The position numbers were made by a program, and so were the translations under genes. DNA of 64,000 nucleotides from the NCBI RefSeq assembly GCF_900176035.1, contig NZ_FWWT01000014.1, positions 49,534-113,533 on the forward strand, given 5' to 3'. The DNA is from Desulfonispora thiosulfatigenes DSM 11270 (GTDB lineage: Bacteria; Bacillota; Peptococcia; Peptococcales; Desulfonisporaceae). The number at the start of each line of letters is the position of its first letter. Positions within the stretch are counted from its first letter, which is position 1. The notes under the pieces are model-generated. The model did no database searches. It saw only the letters and a list, made by a program, of their open reading frames with translations, and was not told the origin of the DNA. Below, piece after piece: positions 52,137 to 63,556 of the stretch.

Positions 52137-54226
52137 ATGCTTTTTATGACACCAATAAGGATAATATTGATATATATTGTCACAATATGAAACTTTATGG
52201 GTTTTGTTGACCTTTATTCTAACAGTTACGACCAGGCAGTTAATCTTTCAAAAGAGGTATCGAAGGGTTACGCAAATAAAATTTCTGGAGAAATTGATGT
52301 AGCAAATGCAACACTTAATGGTATTTATAACTCAATTTTATTTGCCAAAGAAAGCGGGACATTAAATAGAGAACAAGTTATAAATCTATTAAAAACATCT
52401 TTAGAAAAAACGCCTTCTTTAGTAGCGGTTTATACATTATGGGAACCTAATGCATTTGACGGAAAAGACAATGATTATGTTAATAAAGAAGGGCACGATG
52501 TAACAGGAAGACTTCTTCCATATGTGTCAAAATCCAATGACCAAACTTCTGTTATACCACTTGTAGATTATGATAAAGAGGGAGCAGGGGATTATTATTT
52601 AATACCTAAAAAAACTAAAAAAACATCATTAATTGAACCGTATATGTACAAAGTTAATGGCAAGGATATATTAATAACTTCTCTTACAATGCCTATTATA
52701 GATAATAATGGAAACTTCATCGGAATTGTTGGGGCAGATATATCCCTTGATGCAATACAAGGTATTGTAAATAATGCTAAACCTATGGGGGGATACGCAG
52801 AAATAATTACAGGTAATGGAACAATTGTAGCAAATGGTGCAAACCAAGACTTAGTAACAGAAAATTTTATTTCACTTGATAAATCTAATGAAGATATTGT
52901 AAATAAAATTGCAAATCATGAAGAATTTATTAAAACATCAAAATCATCATCTACAGGAGATATAAGTCTTAGAGTTTATGAACCTATTTTAGCTAATGGA
53001 GTAGACGCTAATTGGTCTTTCGGTTCTACTATTCCAAATAAAAATGTATATGAACAGTATAATAAATTACTAAAAATCACATTACCTATATTAATCATTG
53101 TTGTACTGATTATAATTGCAGTTATGTTTTTTTAATAAAAAGATCTATTAAACCAGTAGTTTTAGTATCAGATCACTTAACATTTTTATCAGATGCAGAT
53201 TTTACAAAAGAGCTTCCACCTGAATTAATGGAGATGGAAGATGAAATAGGAACCTTATCAAATTCAGTCTGTAAGATGCAGGAATCCATTAAGGATATAA
53301 TTAAAAATGTTAAAATGGAATCAGAAAATGTTAGTGGTGCAATAGCTACAGCAGGAGGTTTAATCGTTACTCTTAATTCACATATAGAGGATGTTTCAGC
53401 GACAACAGAACAATTATCAGCAGGTATGGAAGAAACAGCAGCCTCATCAGAGGAAATGAGCGCCTCATCATCAGAAATTGAAAGCGCAGTAGAATCTGTT
53501 GCATCTAAAGCAGAACAAGGTTCAATTGCTTCAAAGGAAATTAGCAATCGTGCAGAGGAATTAAAATTAAACGCATTATCCTCTCAAAAAAGTGTAAATG
53601 AAATATGTACATCTACAAATGAGAAATTAAAGGCTGCCTTAAAGCAGTCAAAAGCAGTAGAAGATATAAATGTGTTATCTAACGCTATATTAGATATTAC
53701 AGCACAAACAAATTTACTTGCACTTAATGCAGCCATTGAAGCAGCAAGGGCAGGTGAAGCTGGAAGAGGTTTCTCAGTAGTAGCTGATGAAATAAGGAAA
53801 TTAGCAGAGGAATCTAAGAATACAGCAAGTGAAATTCAAAATATAACTGGTACAGTAATATCATCAGTTCAGAATCTTGCCACAAGCTCTGAAGATATAT
53901 TGGAATTTATTAATAATCAGGTAATGAAAGATTACGATATATTAGTTCAAACTGGGGAGCAATATAGTAAGGATGCTGAATTTATAGACAACTTGGTTTC
54001 TGATTTTAGTACAACCTGTAAGGAACTTTTATCATCTATCCAAAGTATTATGCAAGCTATAAACGGTGTTGCATTAGCAGCTAATGATGGAGCATCTGGC
54101 ACAACAAATATTGCTCATAAGTCAACTATTGCTGTTGAAAAGTCTAATGAAGTTTCACAACAAACAAAAAGAGTTGAGGAAATTTCACAGAAACTTATTG
54201 ATATGGTTTCTTCATTTAAAGTATAG
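52137..54226 (+). pseudogene. Broken methyl-accepting chemotaxis protein (dCache type)
   Basis: Chemoreceptor in pieces. 52197-53135 encodes a dCache-type sensor (LVAVYTLWEPNAFDG, IVGADISLDAIQGI) and the second membrane span; 53228-54226 encodes the signalling domain ([35 protein letters not shown]). A run of seven T at 53127-53133 ends the first part in TAA; one extra T would join both parts in frame through [11 protein letters not shown]. The first membrane span also appears to be present upstream (IRIILIYIVTI) but is cut by TGA at 52188. With two lesions and no ribosome site, the gene is probably dead, though the second part could be expressed alone from 53228. Confidence 0.82.
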
Positions 54227-54300
54227 AAAATTTATATTAATTTAAAATTGTATTGATTAAACAGTATCATAAGTAAATTTTTTTGACATAAAATTGATAG

Positions 54301-54350
54301 AAGCGATAAACAAACTATATGTATATAGCATGTTTATCGCTTTTATTTTT
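54301..54350. terminator. Bidirectional terminator between MCP genes
   Basis: AAGCGATAAACA / TGTTTATCGCTT perfect 12-bp stem with an 18-nt loop and T-rich flank, between convergent genes. Confidence 0.88.
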
Positions 54351-54382
54351 AGAGTTTCTATCAAATTATGATTTTTCTGTAT

Positions 54383-56389
54383 TTAAATTTTAAACCGTGC
54401 CATAATATTAGTTAATTCATTAGACATATTTTTAAGCTTATCAGAGGCTTCGTTAATTTCTCCCATGGCAGCTGAGGTATCTTCGGTTCCTTTAGCGATT
54501 TGAGTAGCTCCTTCTGCACTTTGTTCAATGGTTTGAGCCACATCATTAATAGAAGTAGTTACTTCATTAACTGCATTTAATACTTCTTCACTCATTTGGG
54601 TAGTGTAATTTGTTAAATCAAAGAAAACATGAGCATCATTCTTGTATTGCTGGGCTGTTTCAGCAAATTTCTGATAATCTCTATCTACATCAGTGGCTAA
54701 GAAGCGTAATAACTCATTAGCATCATCAATCAAAGCATAGATATTAGTCTGTACTTGCCTCGTTAAGTTTTGAATATTTGTTACAGTTTCTTTAGAATCA
54801 GTGGCAAGTTTACGTACTTCATCAGCAACAACGGCAAAGCCTCGACCTTGTTCTCCTGCTCTAGCTGCTTCAATGGCTGCATTTAAGGCTAAAAGGTTAG
54901 TTTGTTCAGAGATAGCTGCAATTTGATTAGCCATATTAGAAATTTCATTGACGATTTTAGCCTTTTCGATACCATTTTTAAGTCTTTTATCTAAATCTAC
55001 ATGAATATCAGTGGCCTTTTGTTGATTTGCAATAACTTCACTTTCAATATTTGTTGCTTTGTCCTCAATTTCTTTAGCTGTCTGATTACCAGTTTTCATA
55101 TTTTCTAGTAGCTGAGCAGCAGAAGCATCCATTTGCTGACTAGAGGCTGATATTTGTTCACTTGAAGCAGATACTTCTTCTAAGCTAGCAGAAATTTCTT
55201 CCGTAGAGGCTGATACCTCTTGCATATTAGCTGCTGAATTTTGGGAGATAACGGATAATTCTGTACTTGATAGAGCTAAGTTTTCCGCAGAATTATTAAT
55301 TGCCCCAATTGCTTTACGGAAATTATCGCTTAAAATGTTAAAGGCCTTAGTAAGATCACCAATCTCATCTTCACGATTTAAATATTTTTCTGGTACATTA
55401 TGCGTTAAATCACCGGAAGCCATTATCATGGCATGTTTACTTGATTCCACGATAGGTTTTGAAATTAATCTGCCCAGAATTAGCGCGGCTCCAATACCGA
55501 AAATAACATAGAACAAGGCAGTCAAAGTTATGATTATACGGAGACTAGTTAAACCTTGTAAAAACTCTTTTTCATTAGCTACCACACCAATAGTCCAGCC
55601 TGTTTTCGGTAAAACATCTAGACCTAAATGCATAATATTATCATTATATTTATAGCTAGTTACGCCAGCCTTTCCAAGACCAATCTTATCAATAGCTAAG
55701 GCCCAATCTTTTAGTTCATTCTCTCCATTAAGTCCTGTATTTACCCCTTTTTGTTCTAAAATATAGTCGACTTTTGGATGAGCCATAAAATTACCTGTAC
55801 TACTAAGTAAATAAGCATATCCACTTTTCCCAAAGCCCATTTCAGCAATAAGTGTATTTAAAGCATCCCCAGGTTGACGCGCAACTAATACTCCACCCAC
55901 ATTGCCCGTAGCGTCATAAATTGGGGCAGCATACATTAAAACTGCGGAATTAGTTACTCTACTAATAATTATATCAGAAACATTTCCTTCACCTTTAAAG
56001 GCTTTGATAACATAATCTCTATCTCCTAAATTAGCCTCTGAACCATCAGAATAAAGGGTTGTCCCATCAGGATAAACTACCCCCATCCCTAGGTATCCTC
56101 GACTTTTTAGCCTTTCTAGTTCTTCTTGTAATAAGGGCTGTTGATCTTGCCAATTCATCGTTTTCATCAATTTACGATTAGCAATCGTTTCTAGGGTTTC
56201 TATATTGCCAATTATAGTGGAATCCACACTTTTAGCATCGGCTTCTGCTAAATGTGTTAATGATTTTTCAGCTTCCTCTATTGTGGCCTTAGCCGAATGA
56301 TAATAAGCCGTCATTCCAAGGCCTAGCGAGGTAACAAGCACAATAACCCCAATATATAAGGCCATTTTCTGTCCTAATTTTAACTTCAT
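54383..56389 (-). CDS. Methyl-accepting chemotaxis protein, dCache type
   Basis: Complete transmembrane chemoreceptor, 668 aa. First span ~9-29, extracellular dCache sensor ~33-275 ([35 protein letters not shown]), second span ~282-305, HAMP ~306-358 and a long signalling coiled coil with hairpin tip [35 protein letters not shown]. It should signal to CheA. Start ATG follows GGAGG. No che or flagellar genes are in this window. It is convergent with the broken receptor and divergent from the next one, forming a receptor cluster. Confidence 0.93.
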   Translation of the reverse strand: MKLKLGQKMALYIGVIVLVTSLGLGMTAYYHSAKATIEEAEKSLTHLAEADAKSVDSTIIGNIETLETIANRKLMKTMNWQDQQPLLQEELERLKSRGYLGMGVVYPDGTTLYSDGSEANLGDRDYVIKAFKGEGNVSDIIISRVTNSAVLMYAAPIYDATGNVGGVLVARQPGDALNTLIAEMGFGKSGYAYLLSSTGNFMAHPKVDYILEQKGVNTGLNGENELKDWALAIDKIGLGKAGVTSYKYNDNIMHLGLDVLPKTGWTIGVVANEKEFLQGLTSLRIIITLTALFYVIFGIGAALILGRLISKPIVESSKHAMIMASGDLTHNVPEKYLNREDEIGDLTKAFNILSDNFRKAIGAINNSAENLALSSTELSVISQNSAANMQEVSASTEEISASLEEVSASSEQISASSQQMDASAAQLLENMKTGNQTAKEIEDKATNIESEVIANQQKATDIHVDLDKRLKNGIEKAKIVNEISNMANQIAAISEQTNLLALNAAIEAARAGEQGRGFAVVADEVRKLATDSKETVTNIQNLTRQVQTNIYALIDDANELLRFLATDVDRDYQKFAETAQQYKNDAHVFFDLTNYTTQMSEEVLNAVNEVTTSINDVAQTIEQSAEGATQIAKGTEDTSAAMGEINEASDKLKNMSNELTNIMARFKI

Positions 56390-56639
56390 TATGAAACCTC
56401 CTTTATGTATAAAATGATTTTAGGTTCATTGTATCATAATGCTTAAGGATATTTAGCATATTCTGAGTATTTTTGACTATAAACTTTTTTATTGTTTAAA
56501 ATATATCCTAGCATATTACGCTAATTTTCAACGTAATTCTTTTAATTTTGAGATTTATGTTATTATTTCTAAACCTCTTTTATTTCTGCTGCATATTATA
56601 ACTAAGAAGCGTAATTAAACAGAAGGAAGGGGTTTAGAC

Positions 56640-58376
56640 ATGTTTAAGAAAATCAAGTTAAAAAACTTAACGATAATTATTTCTTTCGTGATGGTTTTAG
56701 TGATTGGTTTAGCAGGAGTTGTTGCCATTACAGGGGCAAATACGATTAATGAAAATGTAGATGAAATTTATAATAATAGCTTAAAGGCTACGGAATTAGT
56801 GTTACAGGTCAAAGGCAATGTCCAAGATATTAGGGCAAACTTGAATTTATTAGTGTATGAAGAAAATCCAGAAAAGCAACAAGAATTAATTCAGGTAAAT
56901 AATGATTTACTAGAACAAGATAATCAGATGTTAGCCGCATATGAAGCCATACCTTATGAATGGGTTGATGGAGAACGAGCTGCTTTTGATGCTTTAAAGG
57001 GAAATTTGGCAATTTGGCGTGAAATAATGGATAAGCAGATTATAGCAAATATGGAAGCAGGCAATGCACAATTAGCTAGAGAAGCGTTACCTGAATTAAT
57101 TGAAGCCAGAAAACAGGTCATGGTGGAAATGGATAAATTAGTGGACTTAAGTATGAAAAAGGCGGAGCAAACATACCTTGCCAGTGAAAAAACTTATGCA
57201 GGGGTTGTTAAGCTAATAATTGTATTTTTAGTTTTAGGTCTAAGCGTAGGTTTAGGATTAGGGTTAATCGTGCGCAAGGCTATCTTAAAACCACTGGAAA
57301 CTATCTCTAAAATCCTCAAAAGACTCGCTAGTTATGACTTACACTTTGATGAAGAAAATAAAGATGAAATGGCTTTACTAGAGTATAAAAATGAAATCGG
57401 TGACTTGGGAGAAAATCTAGCTACCGTACAAAAGGAATTAATCTTTATGGTTCAAGAATTAGGCACTAGTATCGAAGATTTAAGTGCTAAAAGTGAAGAA
57501 TTATCCGCTTCCTCCGAAGAAATTTTGGCTCAATTAGAGGATGTTACTAAATCTAGTGAAGATATCAGTAAGGAAACACAAAATACAAGTGCTGCTACCG
57601 AGGAATTATTAGCTTCTGTGGAAGAAGTGACCTCAAGTATCGAAGGACTCGCAAGTAAGGCAGAAGAAGGTAGTAATAATGCCGTGAAATTTAAAGAACG
57701 AGCAAGTAAAGTAGAAAAGGACGGTCAAAATGCATTTGATAATGTAAAGGTTATTTATACAGAAAAAGAAGAAAAAATATTACAGGCTATGCAAAAGGTG
57801 AAGGTTGTGGAAGAAGTCAAGGTTATGGCAGAAACTATTGCTAATATCGCAGATCAAACCAATCTATTAGCTTTAAACGCTGCAATAGAGGCGGCTAGGG
57901 CTGGAGAAGCAGGTAAAGGATTTTCTGTAGTAGCTGATGAAATTAGAAAGTTAGCTGAACAATCAGGTACTGCTGTAGATAAAATTAAAGAAGTAATTGT
58001 CGAAGTTCAAGATGCCTTTGCTAATATTTCTGATAATAGTAATGAAATCTTAAACTTTATGAAAGGCGATATCACGATGCAATTAGAGAACTTTGTAAAA
58101 GCAGGTGGCCAGTATTATGAGGATGCTGATTATGTAAATAATCTCTCTGAACAGCTAGCGCAAATGACTGCAGAAATTAATACGACTATTAGTCAAGTAA
58201 GTACAGTTGTCCAAAATATAACTCATGGAGCTCAGGATGTAGCTGATAAATCAGGTGCAATCCTTGATAATGTAAGTGAAAATACTAATGGTATGTTACA
58301 AATAGCTGCGACTGCCCAAGATCAAGCAAATATGGCACAAAAATTAAATGAAATAGTCCAAAAGTTTAAGCTTTAA
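56640..58376 (+). CDS. Methyl-accepting chemotaxis protein, four-helix-bundle type
   Basis: Chemoreceptor, 578 aa. First span ~10-33, a four-helix-bundle ligand domain ~35-185 ([24 protein letters not shown]), second span ~187-210, HAMP ~211-265, and signalling domain with [46 protein letters not shown] ribosome site. The sensor type differs from the two dCache receptors beside it, so the cluster covers at least two kinds of signals. Single-gene unit; a convergent terminator follows. Confidence 0.92.
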   Translation: MFKKIKLKNLTIIISFVMVLVIGLAGVVAITGANTINENVDEIYNNSLKATELVLQVKGNVQDIRANLNLLVYEENPEKQQELIQVNNDLLEQDNQMLAAYEAIPYEWVDGERAAFDALKGNLAIWREIMDKQIIANMEAGNAQLAREALPELIEARKQVMVEMDKLVDLSMKKAEQTYLASEKTYAGVVKLIIVFLVLGLSVGLGLGLIVRKAILKPLETISKILKRLASYDLHFDEENKDEMALLEYKNEIGDLGENLATVQKELIFMVQELGTSIEDLSAKSEELSASSEEILAQLEDVTKSSEDISKETQNTSAATEELLASVEEVTSSIEGLASKAEEGSNNAVKFKERASKVEKDGQNAFDNVKVIYTEKEEKILQAMQKVKVVEEVKVMAETIANIADQTNLLALNAAIEAARAGEAGKGFSVVADEIRKLAEQSGTAVDKIKEVIVEVQDAFANISDNSNEILNFMKGDITMQLENFVKAGGQYYEDADYVNNLSEQLAQMTAEINTTISQVSTVVQNITHGAQDVADKSGAILDNVSENTNGMLQIAATAQDQANMAQKLNEIVQKFKL

Positions 58377-58480
58377 GTAAGAGAGATAGCACCAGATATT
58401 GCTCTTTGATTTTAAATACTGGTCTATCACAGCTTTATTCATAAATTAGGCAAGAATATAAATTAGTTTACCTCCCCAAA

Positions 58481-58541
58481 AAAAGGCTAGCCTTTAAGCA
58501 AAGTGTTCTTGAGATAGTTCACTTTGTAAGGCTAGCTTTTT
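58481..58541. terminator. Bidirectional terminator
   Basis: AAAAGGCTAGCCTTtaagCAAAGTG pairs with CACTTTGtAAGGCTAGCTTTT between convergent genes. Confidence 0.9.
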
Positions 58542-58564
58542 ATATAAAGGGGGATTCCTTAATA

Positions 58565-60004
58565 TTATAGGCCAATTGAGATATATTTAATCTCTAAAAA
58601 TTCTTTTATTCCAAAATGTCCACCTTCTCTTCCGATCCCACTTTCTTTAAACCCACCAAAAGGAGCCTGTGCAATGGACGGACGACCATCATTTAAGCCA
58701 ACGATACCATACTCTAGACCTTCACTTACTCTAATTCCACGAGATAAGTTTTCAGTAAATAAATAAGCAGCTAAGCCATAATTAGTATCATTAGCAAAAC
58801 GTAGTGCTTCTTCTTCGGTTTTAAAGGTTGCAACAGGCACAACTGGACCAAAGGTTTCATCAGACATAATATGCATATTATTTGTAATATTTGAAAGTAC
58901 AGTAGGCTCATAAAAATATCCTGCATCTTCATGGTCGCTTTTATGACTTCCAGTTCCGCCAGTTTCGATCTTAGCACCCATGGCAACAGCAGACTGCACT
59001 TGCTCATCTACTTTTTGATAACCTTCTCTATTAACCATTGGTCCTAGATCCACATCTTCAGAGAAGCCATCGCCAACTTTTAATTCTTTCACTTTTGCTA
59101 CTAGTTTTTCAATAAATTTATCTTTAATGCTTTCTTGGACATAAATTCGATTGGTTGCTACGCAAACTTGACCACAATTTCTAAACTTTGAAGCAATGCT
59201 ACCTTCTACTGCTTTATCTAAGTCCGCATCTTCAAAAACAAGTAAAGGAGCATGACCACCTAGTTCCATGGAAACATTTTTTACAGTTTTAGCTGCATCT
59301 GCGATCAATTTCTTGCCGACTTCTGTTGATCCTGTAAAGGTAATCTTCCTCACTCTACTATCATTCATCAGTGCAGTTCCAATTTCATTAGCTGATCCCA
59401 TAACCAGGTTTGCTACTCCTTTTGGTAATCCAGCTTGTTCTAATAATTCAAAAAGTTTGATTGCAGTTAAAGGTGTTTTAAAAGCAGGCTTTACAATTGC
59501 TGTGCATCCTGCTGCTAGGGCTGGGGCTATTTTTCTCGTAATCATAGCTGCTGGGAAATTCCATGGTGTTATAGCACCAATTACGCCTACAGGTTGCTTA
59601 TGTACTAAAATCCTTTTATCAGAAGTTGCAGCTGGAATGGTTTCCCCATAAACCCTTTTAGCCTCTTCAGCATACCACTGGACAAAACTTGCGCCATAAA
59701 GTACTTCTCCAATGGCTTCTTTTACAGGTTTACCTTGCTCTAGAGTCATTATTTTACCAATTTCCTCTTTATTTTCTATTATCAAATTATACCATTTGTT
59801 TAAGACATCACTTCTCTGGCTTGCAGGTAGGCTAGACCAATCTTTAAAGGCATCATGAGCAGCAGTAATAGCTTCTTTAGTTTCGGCCTCTCCGCCTTTA
59901 GCCACCTGTCCAATTATTTCTCCTGTAGCTGGATTAATAACCTCGAAATATTCGTTGTTAAATGATTCTGTCCATTCTCCACCAATATACATTTTATAAT
60001 TCAT
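58565..60004 (-). CDS. NAD(P)-dependent aldehyde dehydrogenase, succinate-semialdehyde type
   Basis: Aldehyde dehydrogenase superfamily, 479 aa, complete. Cofactor site ITPWNFPAAMITRK and FTGSTEVGKKL, catalytic Glu in LELGGHAPLLV, catalytic Cys in FRNCGQVCVATNR, C-terminal PFGGFKESGIGREGG. The overall pattern is that of GabD-like succinate-semialdehyde dehydrogenase; other short-chain aldehydes are possible. The commonly seen KPSExTP of the cofactor site reads KPAFKTP here. GAGAGGGG ribosome site. Single gene, without a GABA transaminase nearby. Confidence 0.9.
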   Translation of the reverse strand: MNYKMYIGGEWTESFNNEYFEVINPATGEIIGQVAKGGEAETKEAITAAHDAFKDWSSLPASQRSDVLNKWYNLIIENKEEIGKIMTLEQGKPVKEAIGEVLYGASFVQWYAEEAKRVYGETIPAATSDKRILVHKQPVGVIGAITPWNFPAAMITRKIAPALAAGCTAIVKPAFKTPLTAIKLFELLEQAGLPKGVANLVMGSANEIGTALMNDSRVRKITFTGSTEVGKKLIADAAKTVKNVSMELGGHAPLLVFEDADLDKAVEGSIASKFRNCGQVCVATNRIYVQESIKDKFIEKLVAKVKELKVGDGFSEDVDLGPMVNREGYQKVDEQVQSAVAMGAKIETGGTGSHKSDHEDAGYFYEPTVLSNITNNMHIMSDETFGPVVPVATFKTEEEALRFANDTNYGLAAYLFTENLSRGIRVSEGLEYGIVGLNDGRPSIAQAPFGGFKESGIGREGGHFGIKEFLEIKYISIGL

Positions 60005-60297
60005 TTCTATCTAACCCCTCTCTAGTGTATTTGTCTTTATTATACCTTAATATGTATGCTAAAACTATTTCATTTAAGTAAATAAGTAAAAAAGTTCCAA
60101 AATATAATATCAAAATAAAGAGGGTTAAAATTAAACTTACTTCATAGAATGATGAGGTGGTCAATAAATAGCTAAAAAAAGAATGACCTAGATAATTAGA
60201 ATGCGAAGTAAATTTTAGATTTCTGGAACATTTTACTTAAAGATACGTCTAACTAGATGTAGACAGATTTAACTGCAATTAAAAGGAGAGAATAAGG

Positions 60298-61311
60298 ATG
60301 AATTTTAAAAGAACAGTAACTGGTTTCTTGTCAGTAGCTGTATTAACTGTTTCGTTAGGTACAGCGCAGGCTGCTATGATTCCAAGAGACGTAGATTTGG
60401 CTAAGCCTCTATTACCAATTAAGCAAAATGTAGGGGCGTCAGGAATTGATGATGCACAAATTAAGGCTGCATATGGCTCTTTTACGGGAACTGTGAAAGC
60501 AGTAGAAGATTTTGAAGCTATCAAGGGAGCAAAAATTGTTGCCGTAGAAAGCCAAACTGGGGGACCTGCAAATTTCATTATCAAAGAAGATACATATATA
60601 GTAGATAATTTTGATCTAAATGTAGGGGTAGAGGTTACAGGTTTTTACGATGCAAATGCACCAATGATTATGATTTATCCTCCGCAATATAATGTGGAGG
60701 TATTAGCAGAGCAAGAGCTAGGTCAATTTGTGAAGGTAGATTTGTTTGACCAAAATTTAGTTAGTTCTGATAATCAGCTTAAATTAAATATTTCTGAGAA
60801 AACAGAAGTAGTAACAAAAGATGGTAAACCATACCCAGGTACATTAGCAGATAAAAAATTAGCGGTAGTGTATGATGTAACAACTAGAAGTATCCCAGCA
60901 CAAACTAATCCAATTAAAGTAATTGTTTTAGATGCAGAGGTAAAGGCGGAAATAGGTGATGTAGCAAAAATGGAGATAGTAGTAGATGAGCAAAAGCTAG
61001 CAGCACCAAAGGCTTATCTAAATGAAACTAAAACTATCATGGTTCCATTGCGTGATATCGCAGAAGCTTTAGGCTTCCCAGTGAGCTGGAATAATGATAC
61101 GCAAAGTATAATTATAGGTAATGGTATCTCTTTAAAAATAGGAGATAAAAACTATATTTATTATAAAACTGCTCCAATTAAATTAGATACTGCTCCTGAA
61201 TTAAAAGAAGGAACTACCTATGTACCATTAAATTTCTTTACCGAAGTAATGAAGATGAATAAGGCTGAAGTTTCTAATGATAAAATTTCCATTGAAAATG
61301 AAGTAATATAA
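60298..61311 (+). CDS. Secreted protein with copper amine oxidase N-like stalk domain
   Basis: 337-aa exported protein. Signal peptide ~1-26 (VAVLTVSLGTAQAAM). The middle (~55-215) has beta-rich repeats including SFTGTVKAVEDF and FIIKEDTYIVDNFDL, with no family recognised. A stalk domain closes the protein at ~225-335 (TIMVPLRDIAEALGFPVSWNNDTQSI, TYVPLNFFTEVM). No anchor motif, so free or wall-associated. AAAGGAGAG ribosome site. The same domain type ends the 1018-aa protein at 15651. The ~290 bases upstream (60005-60297) are AT-rich and hold no gene that I can see. Confidence 0.82.
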   Translation: MNFKRTVTGFLSVAVLTVSLGTAQAAMIPRDVDLAKPLLPIKQNVGASGIDDAQIKAAYGSFTGTVKAVEDFEAIKGAKIVAVESQTGGPANFIIKEDTYIVDNFDLNVGVEVTGFYDANAPMIMIYPPQYNVEVLAEQELGQFVKVDLFDQNLVSSDNQLKLNISEKTEVVTKDGKPYPGTLADKKLAVVYDVTTRSIPAQTNPIKVIVLDAEVKAEIGDVAKMEIVVDEQKLAAPKAYLNETKTIMVPLRDIAEALGFPVSWNNDTQSIIIGNGISLKIGDKNYIYYKTAPIKLDTAPELKEGTTYVPLNFFTEVMKMNKAEVSNDKISIENEVI

Positions 61312-61349
61312 AAAAGCAATAGATTAGTACTTGCAAATAAGCATAACAT

Positions 61350-61413
61350 AAGCAACTTTAGGAGAGTATGAACACCCTGCAATTTGATGGGCGAACTCCT
61401 GAAGTTGCTTTTT
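61350..61413. terminator. Bidirectional terminator with branched loop
   Basis: AAGCAACTTTAGGAG pairs with CTCCTGAAGTTGCTT; the loop holds a second small stem CCC/GGG. Between convergent genes, with T run. Confidence 0.88.
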
Positions 61414-61416
61414 ATA

Positions 61417-63291
61417 TTAATTTTTCATTTCTAGTAAAACCTTCTCTGCTTCTAATACTGGCAAGGGCTTAAAGAAATAGTATCCTTGCACCTGGTGACA
61501 ATCTCTAGCAGCGAGGAAAAGTAGTTGTTCGTGAGTTTCTACTCCTTCAGCAATTAAATCAAGATTTAAACCTTGAGAAAGCATAATAATCATATTAATA
61601 ATAGCTTCATCTGTAGGATTATTTAACATGCCATGAACAAAGGGCATTGCAATTTTCATTTTATCAATCGGCAATTGTTTCAAAAAATTTAAAGAGGAAA
61701 AATCTGTGCCGAAGTCATCAATAGTAATCGTGATTCCTAATTTTTTAAAATCTTTCAAGACGTTTACTACATAGTCTGTTTCTTTCATGGCCATATTTTC
61801 CGTTATCTCTAATTCGAGATAGCTAGAATCAAGCTGCGTTTCTGTTAAAACTTCTGATACTTGCTGGACGAGATTAGGGTTTTCAAGTTGAGCTAAAGAT
61901 AAATTTACGGCAATTTTCACAGGGGGTAGCCCCTTATCTTGCCATGCTTTAGTTTGTGCGCAGGCTGTTTTTAATACCCAAATCCCAATGTGTCTAATCA
62001 GAGCAGTTTGTTCAGCTAAGGGAATAAATTTTCCAGGAGGAATAAAACCTAGCTCTGGGTGATTCCAGCGTAATAAGGCTTCAAATCCTGTTATCTTATC
62101 AGACCTTATATCTACTTGGGGCTGATAATGAAGCAAAAATTCATCATTTTCTAGGGCCGTATATAAGTAATTTGTTAATCTTAAATTTTCCTCAAGAAGG
62201 GCTCTTAAGGAAGGTGTACACATTATATATTGATTTCGACCTCGTTTTTTAGCTTGATGCATCGCTACATGTGCATTTTTGAGAATTGTTTCAGGATCAT
62301 CTCCATCATCAGGATAAAGCGAAACTCCAATACTTGCCGTAATATAAAAATCTTGATTATTTAACCTCGAAGGTTTTACAAAACAATTAGTAATTTTATC
62401 TGCAATTTTATGCACTTCTCCAAGGTCTTTGATATTTGGACTCATAATAACAAATTCATCACCCCCAACTCGGCTAACGAGGTAGTTATGACCTATTATC
62501 TCTTTTAAATGAGCACCTACTTTTTTCAGTAATTCATCTCCGTAGGAATGGCCAATCGTTTCATTAACCATTTTAAAATAATCTAAATCTAAATAAAAAA
62601 GGGCGATGAATGTTCCTTTTTCTTTAGCCTCTGCTAGTTCAGACTCCATCTTTTTAAACAGAAAAAGCCTATTAGCAAGACCCGTTAAATGATCATGATA
62701 AGCAAGGGTTTGGATATACTTAACATATTTCGAATTATTTTCTATTCTAGCTACATAAATATTATTTACAGCAATAGCAATAGATCCTGCTAACAGGACA
62801 AGCCCTATTCGGACAATGTAATCAGATGCATAGATATTGACAAGTGCTGAGGGCTTGACGAGCCAAATATAAATTTGTGTTAAAAGGCCAGAGATCACGG
62901 TATAAATAATCATGATATTACTTGTAAAGCTTAGCGCAATAATAATTAGAATAAAGGGTAGTGCCCAGATTGTGACACTAGCAAACTGGACAAATTGTAA
63001 AATAATAATTGGTAGAGAGAAAAATATAATTAAGGATAGTAGGTGAGTAATAATTTTTGTATTTAGATTTAAATTAATCACAATTTGGACAAGAACGCTT
63101 AAAAATATTAAAAAAAGGCTAAATGATAGAGCCTTACTAATGCTCACACCTTCAAAGATATACTGTGAAACAAGGTATAAAAGAGAACCACACACAAAAG
63201 AAATTGAAAGGACTTTAGCAATAAATTTATTAGCCATAACATTTATATTTTTTAAATAAGTACCACTTATTTCTAGCAAGTTTTTATGCAT
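61417..63291 (-). CDS. Membrane GGDEF-EAL protein (c-di-GMP turnover)
   Basis: 624-aa protein: about six membrane spans (~25-185), GGDEF domain ~195-350 with intact SRVGGDEF, EAL domain ~365-620 with FEALLRW, LELEITENM, IDDFGTDFSSL, AEGVET and QGYYFFKP. No RxxD inhibitory site precedes GGDEF. In the EAL domain the usual K-I/L-D triad after the DDFG loop reads K-I-A, so phosphodiesterase activity may be reduced or lost. It may therefore mainly make c-di-GMP, but this needs assay. AGGGGG ribosome site supports the start. A PilZ protein at 8829 is a possible effector. Confidence 0.92.
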   Translation of the reverse strand: MHKNLLEISGTYLKNINVMANKFIAKVLSISFVCGSLLYLVSQYIFEGVSISKALSFSLFLIFLSVLVQIVINLNLNTKIITHLLSLIIFFSLPIIILQFVQFASVTIWALPFILIIIALSFTSNIMIIYTVISGLLTQIYIWLVKPSALVNIYASDYIVRIGLVLLAGSIAIAVNNIYVARIENNSKYVKYIQTLAYHDHLTGLANRLFLFKKMESELAEAKEKGTFIALFYLDLDYFKMVNETIGHSYGDELLKKVGAHLKEIIGHNYLVSRVGGDEFVIMSPNIKDLGEVHKIADKITNCFVKPSRLNNQDFYITASIGVSLYPDDGDDPETILKNAHVAMHQAKKRGRNQYIMCTPSLRALLEENLRLTNYLYTALENDEFLLHYQPQVDIRSDKITGFEALLRWNHPELGFIPPGKFIPLAEQTALIRHIGIWVLKTACAQTKAWQDKGLPPVKIAVNLSLAQLENPNLVQQVSEVLTETQLDSSYLELEITENMAMKETDYVVNVLKDFKKLGITITIDDFGTDFSSLNFLKQLPIDKMKIAMPFVHGMLNNPTDEAIINMIIMLSQGLNLDLIAEGVETHEQLLFLAARDCHQVQGYYFFKPLPVLEAEKVLLEMKN

Positions 63292-63526
63292 TAGATAATT
63301 ACCCCCTAATTTTAGGAAAGATAAAGCTCAATGATTAAAGGTTTTTTGACTTAGATTAATCCTGGACTATAATATCTAAAACTGTCGAAAAATTAATTTT
63401 GTATTTAATAATATGTTATGGACTTAGAGAAAAGAGTGTGCTATGTCCTGCAATCAAGAATGATAAAGGCAAAAAAATAAACACCTCACGTTATTATGAG
63501 GTGACCCCTAAAAGTTAGACTTTATT

Positions 63527-63552
63527 AGCGAGACAGTTTCGGCTGCCTCGCT
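63527..63552 (-). terminator. Hairpin after the transposase gene
   Basis: AGCGAGaCAG / CTGcCTCGCT stem just after the transposase stop codon on the minus strand, within the IS end. Confidence 0.8.
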
Positions 63553-63556
63553 ATTT

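Noticed and set aside
52188..52190. In-frame TGA in the chemoreceptor as a possible selenocysteine codon
   Set aside because: It falls in the first membrane span, no selenocysteine insertion hairpin is evident, and the same gene has a second lesion. Nonsense mutation is simpler.
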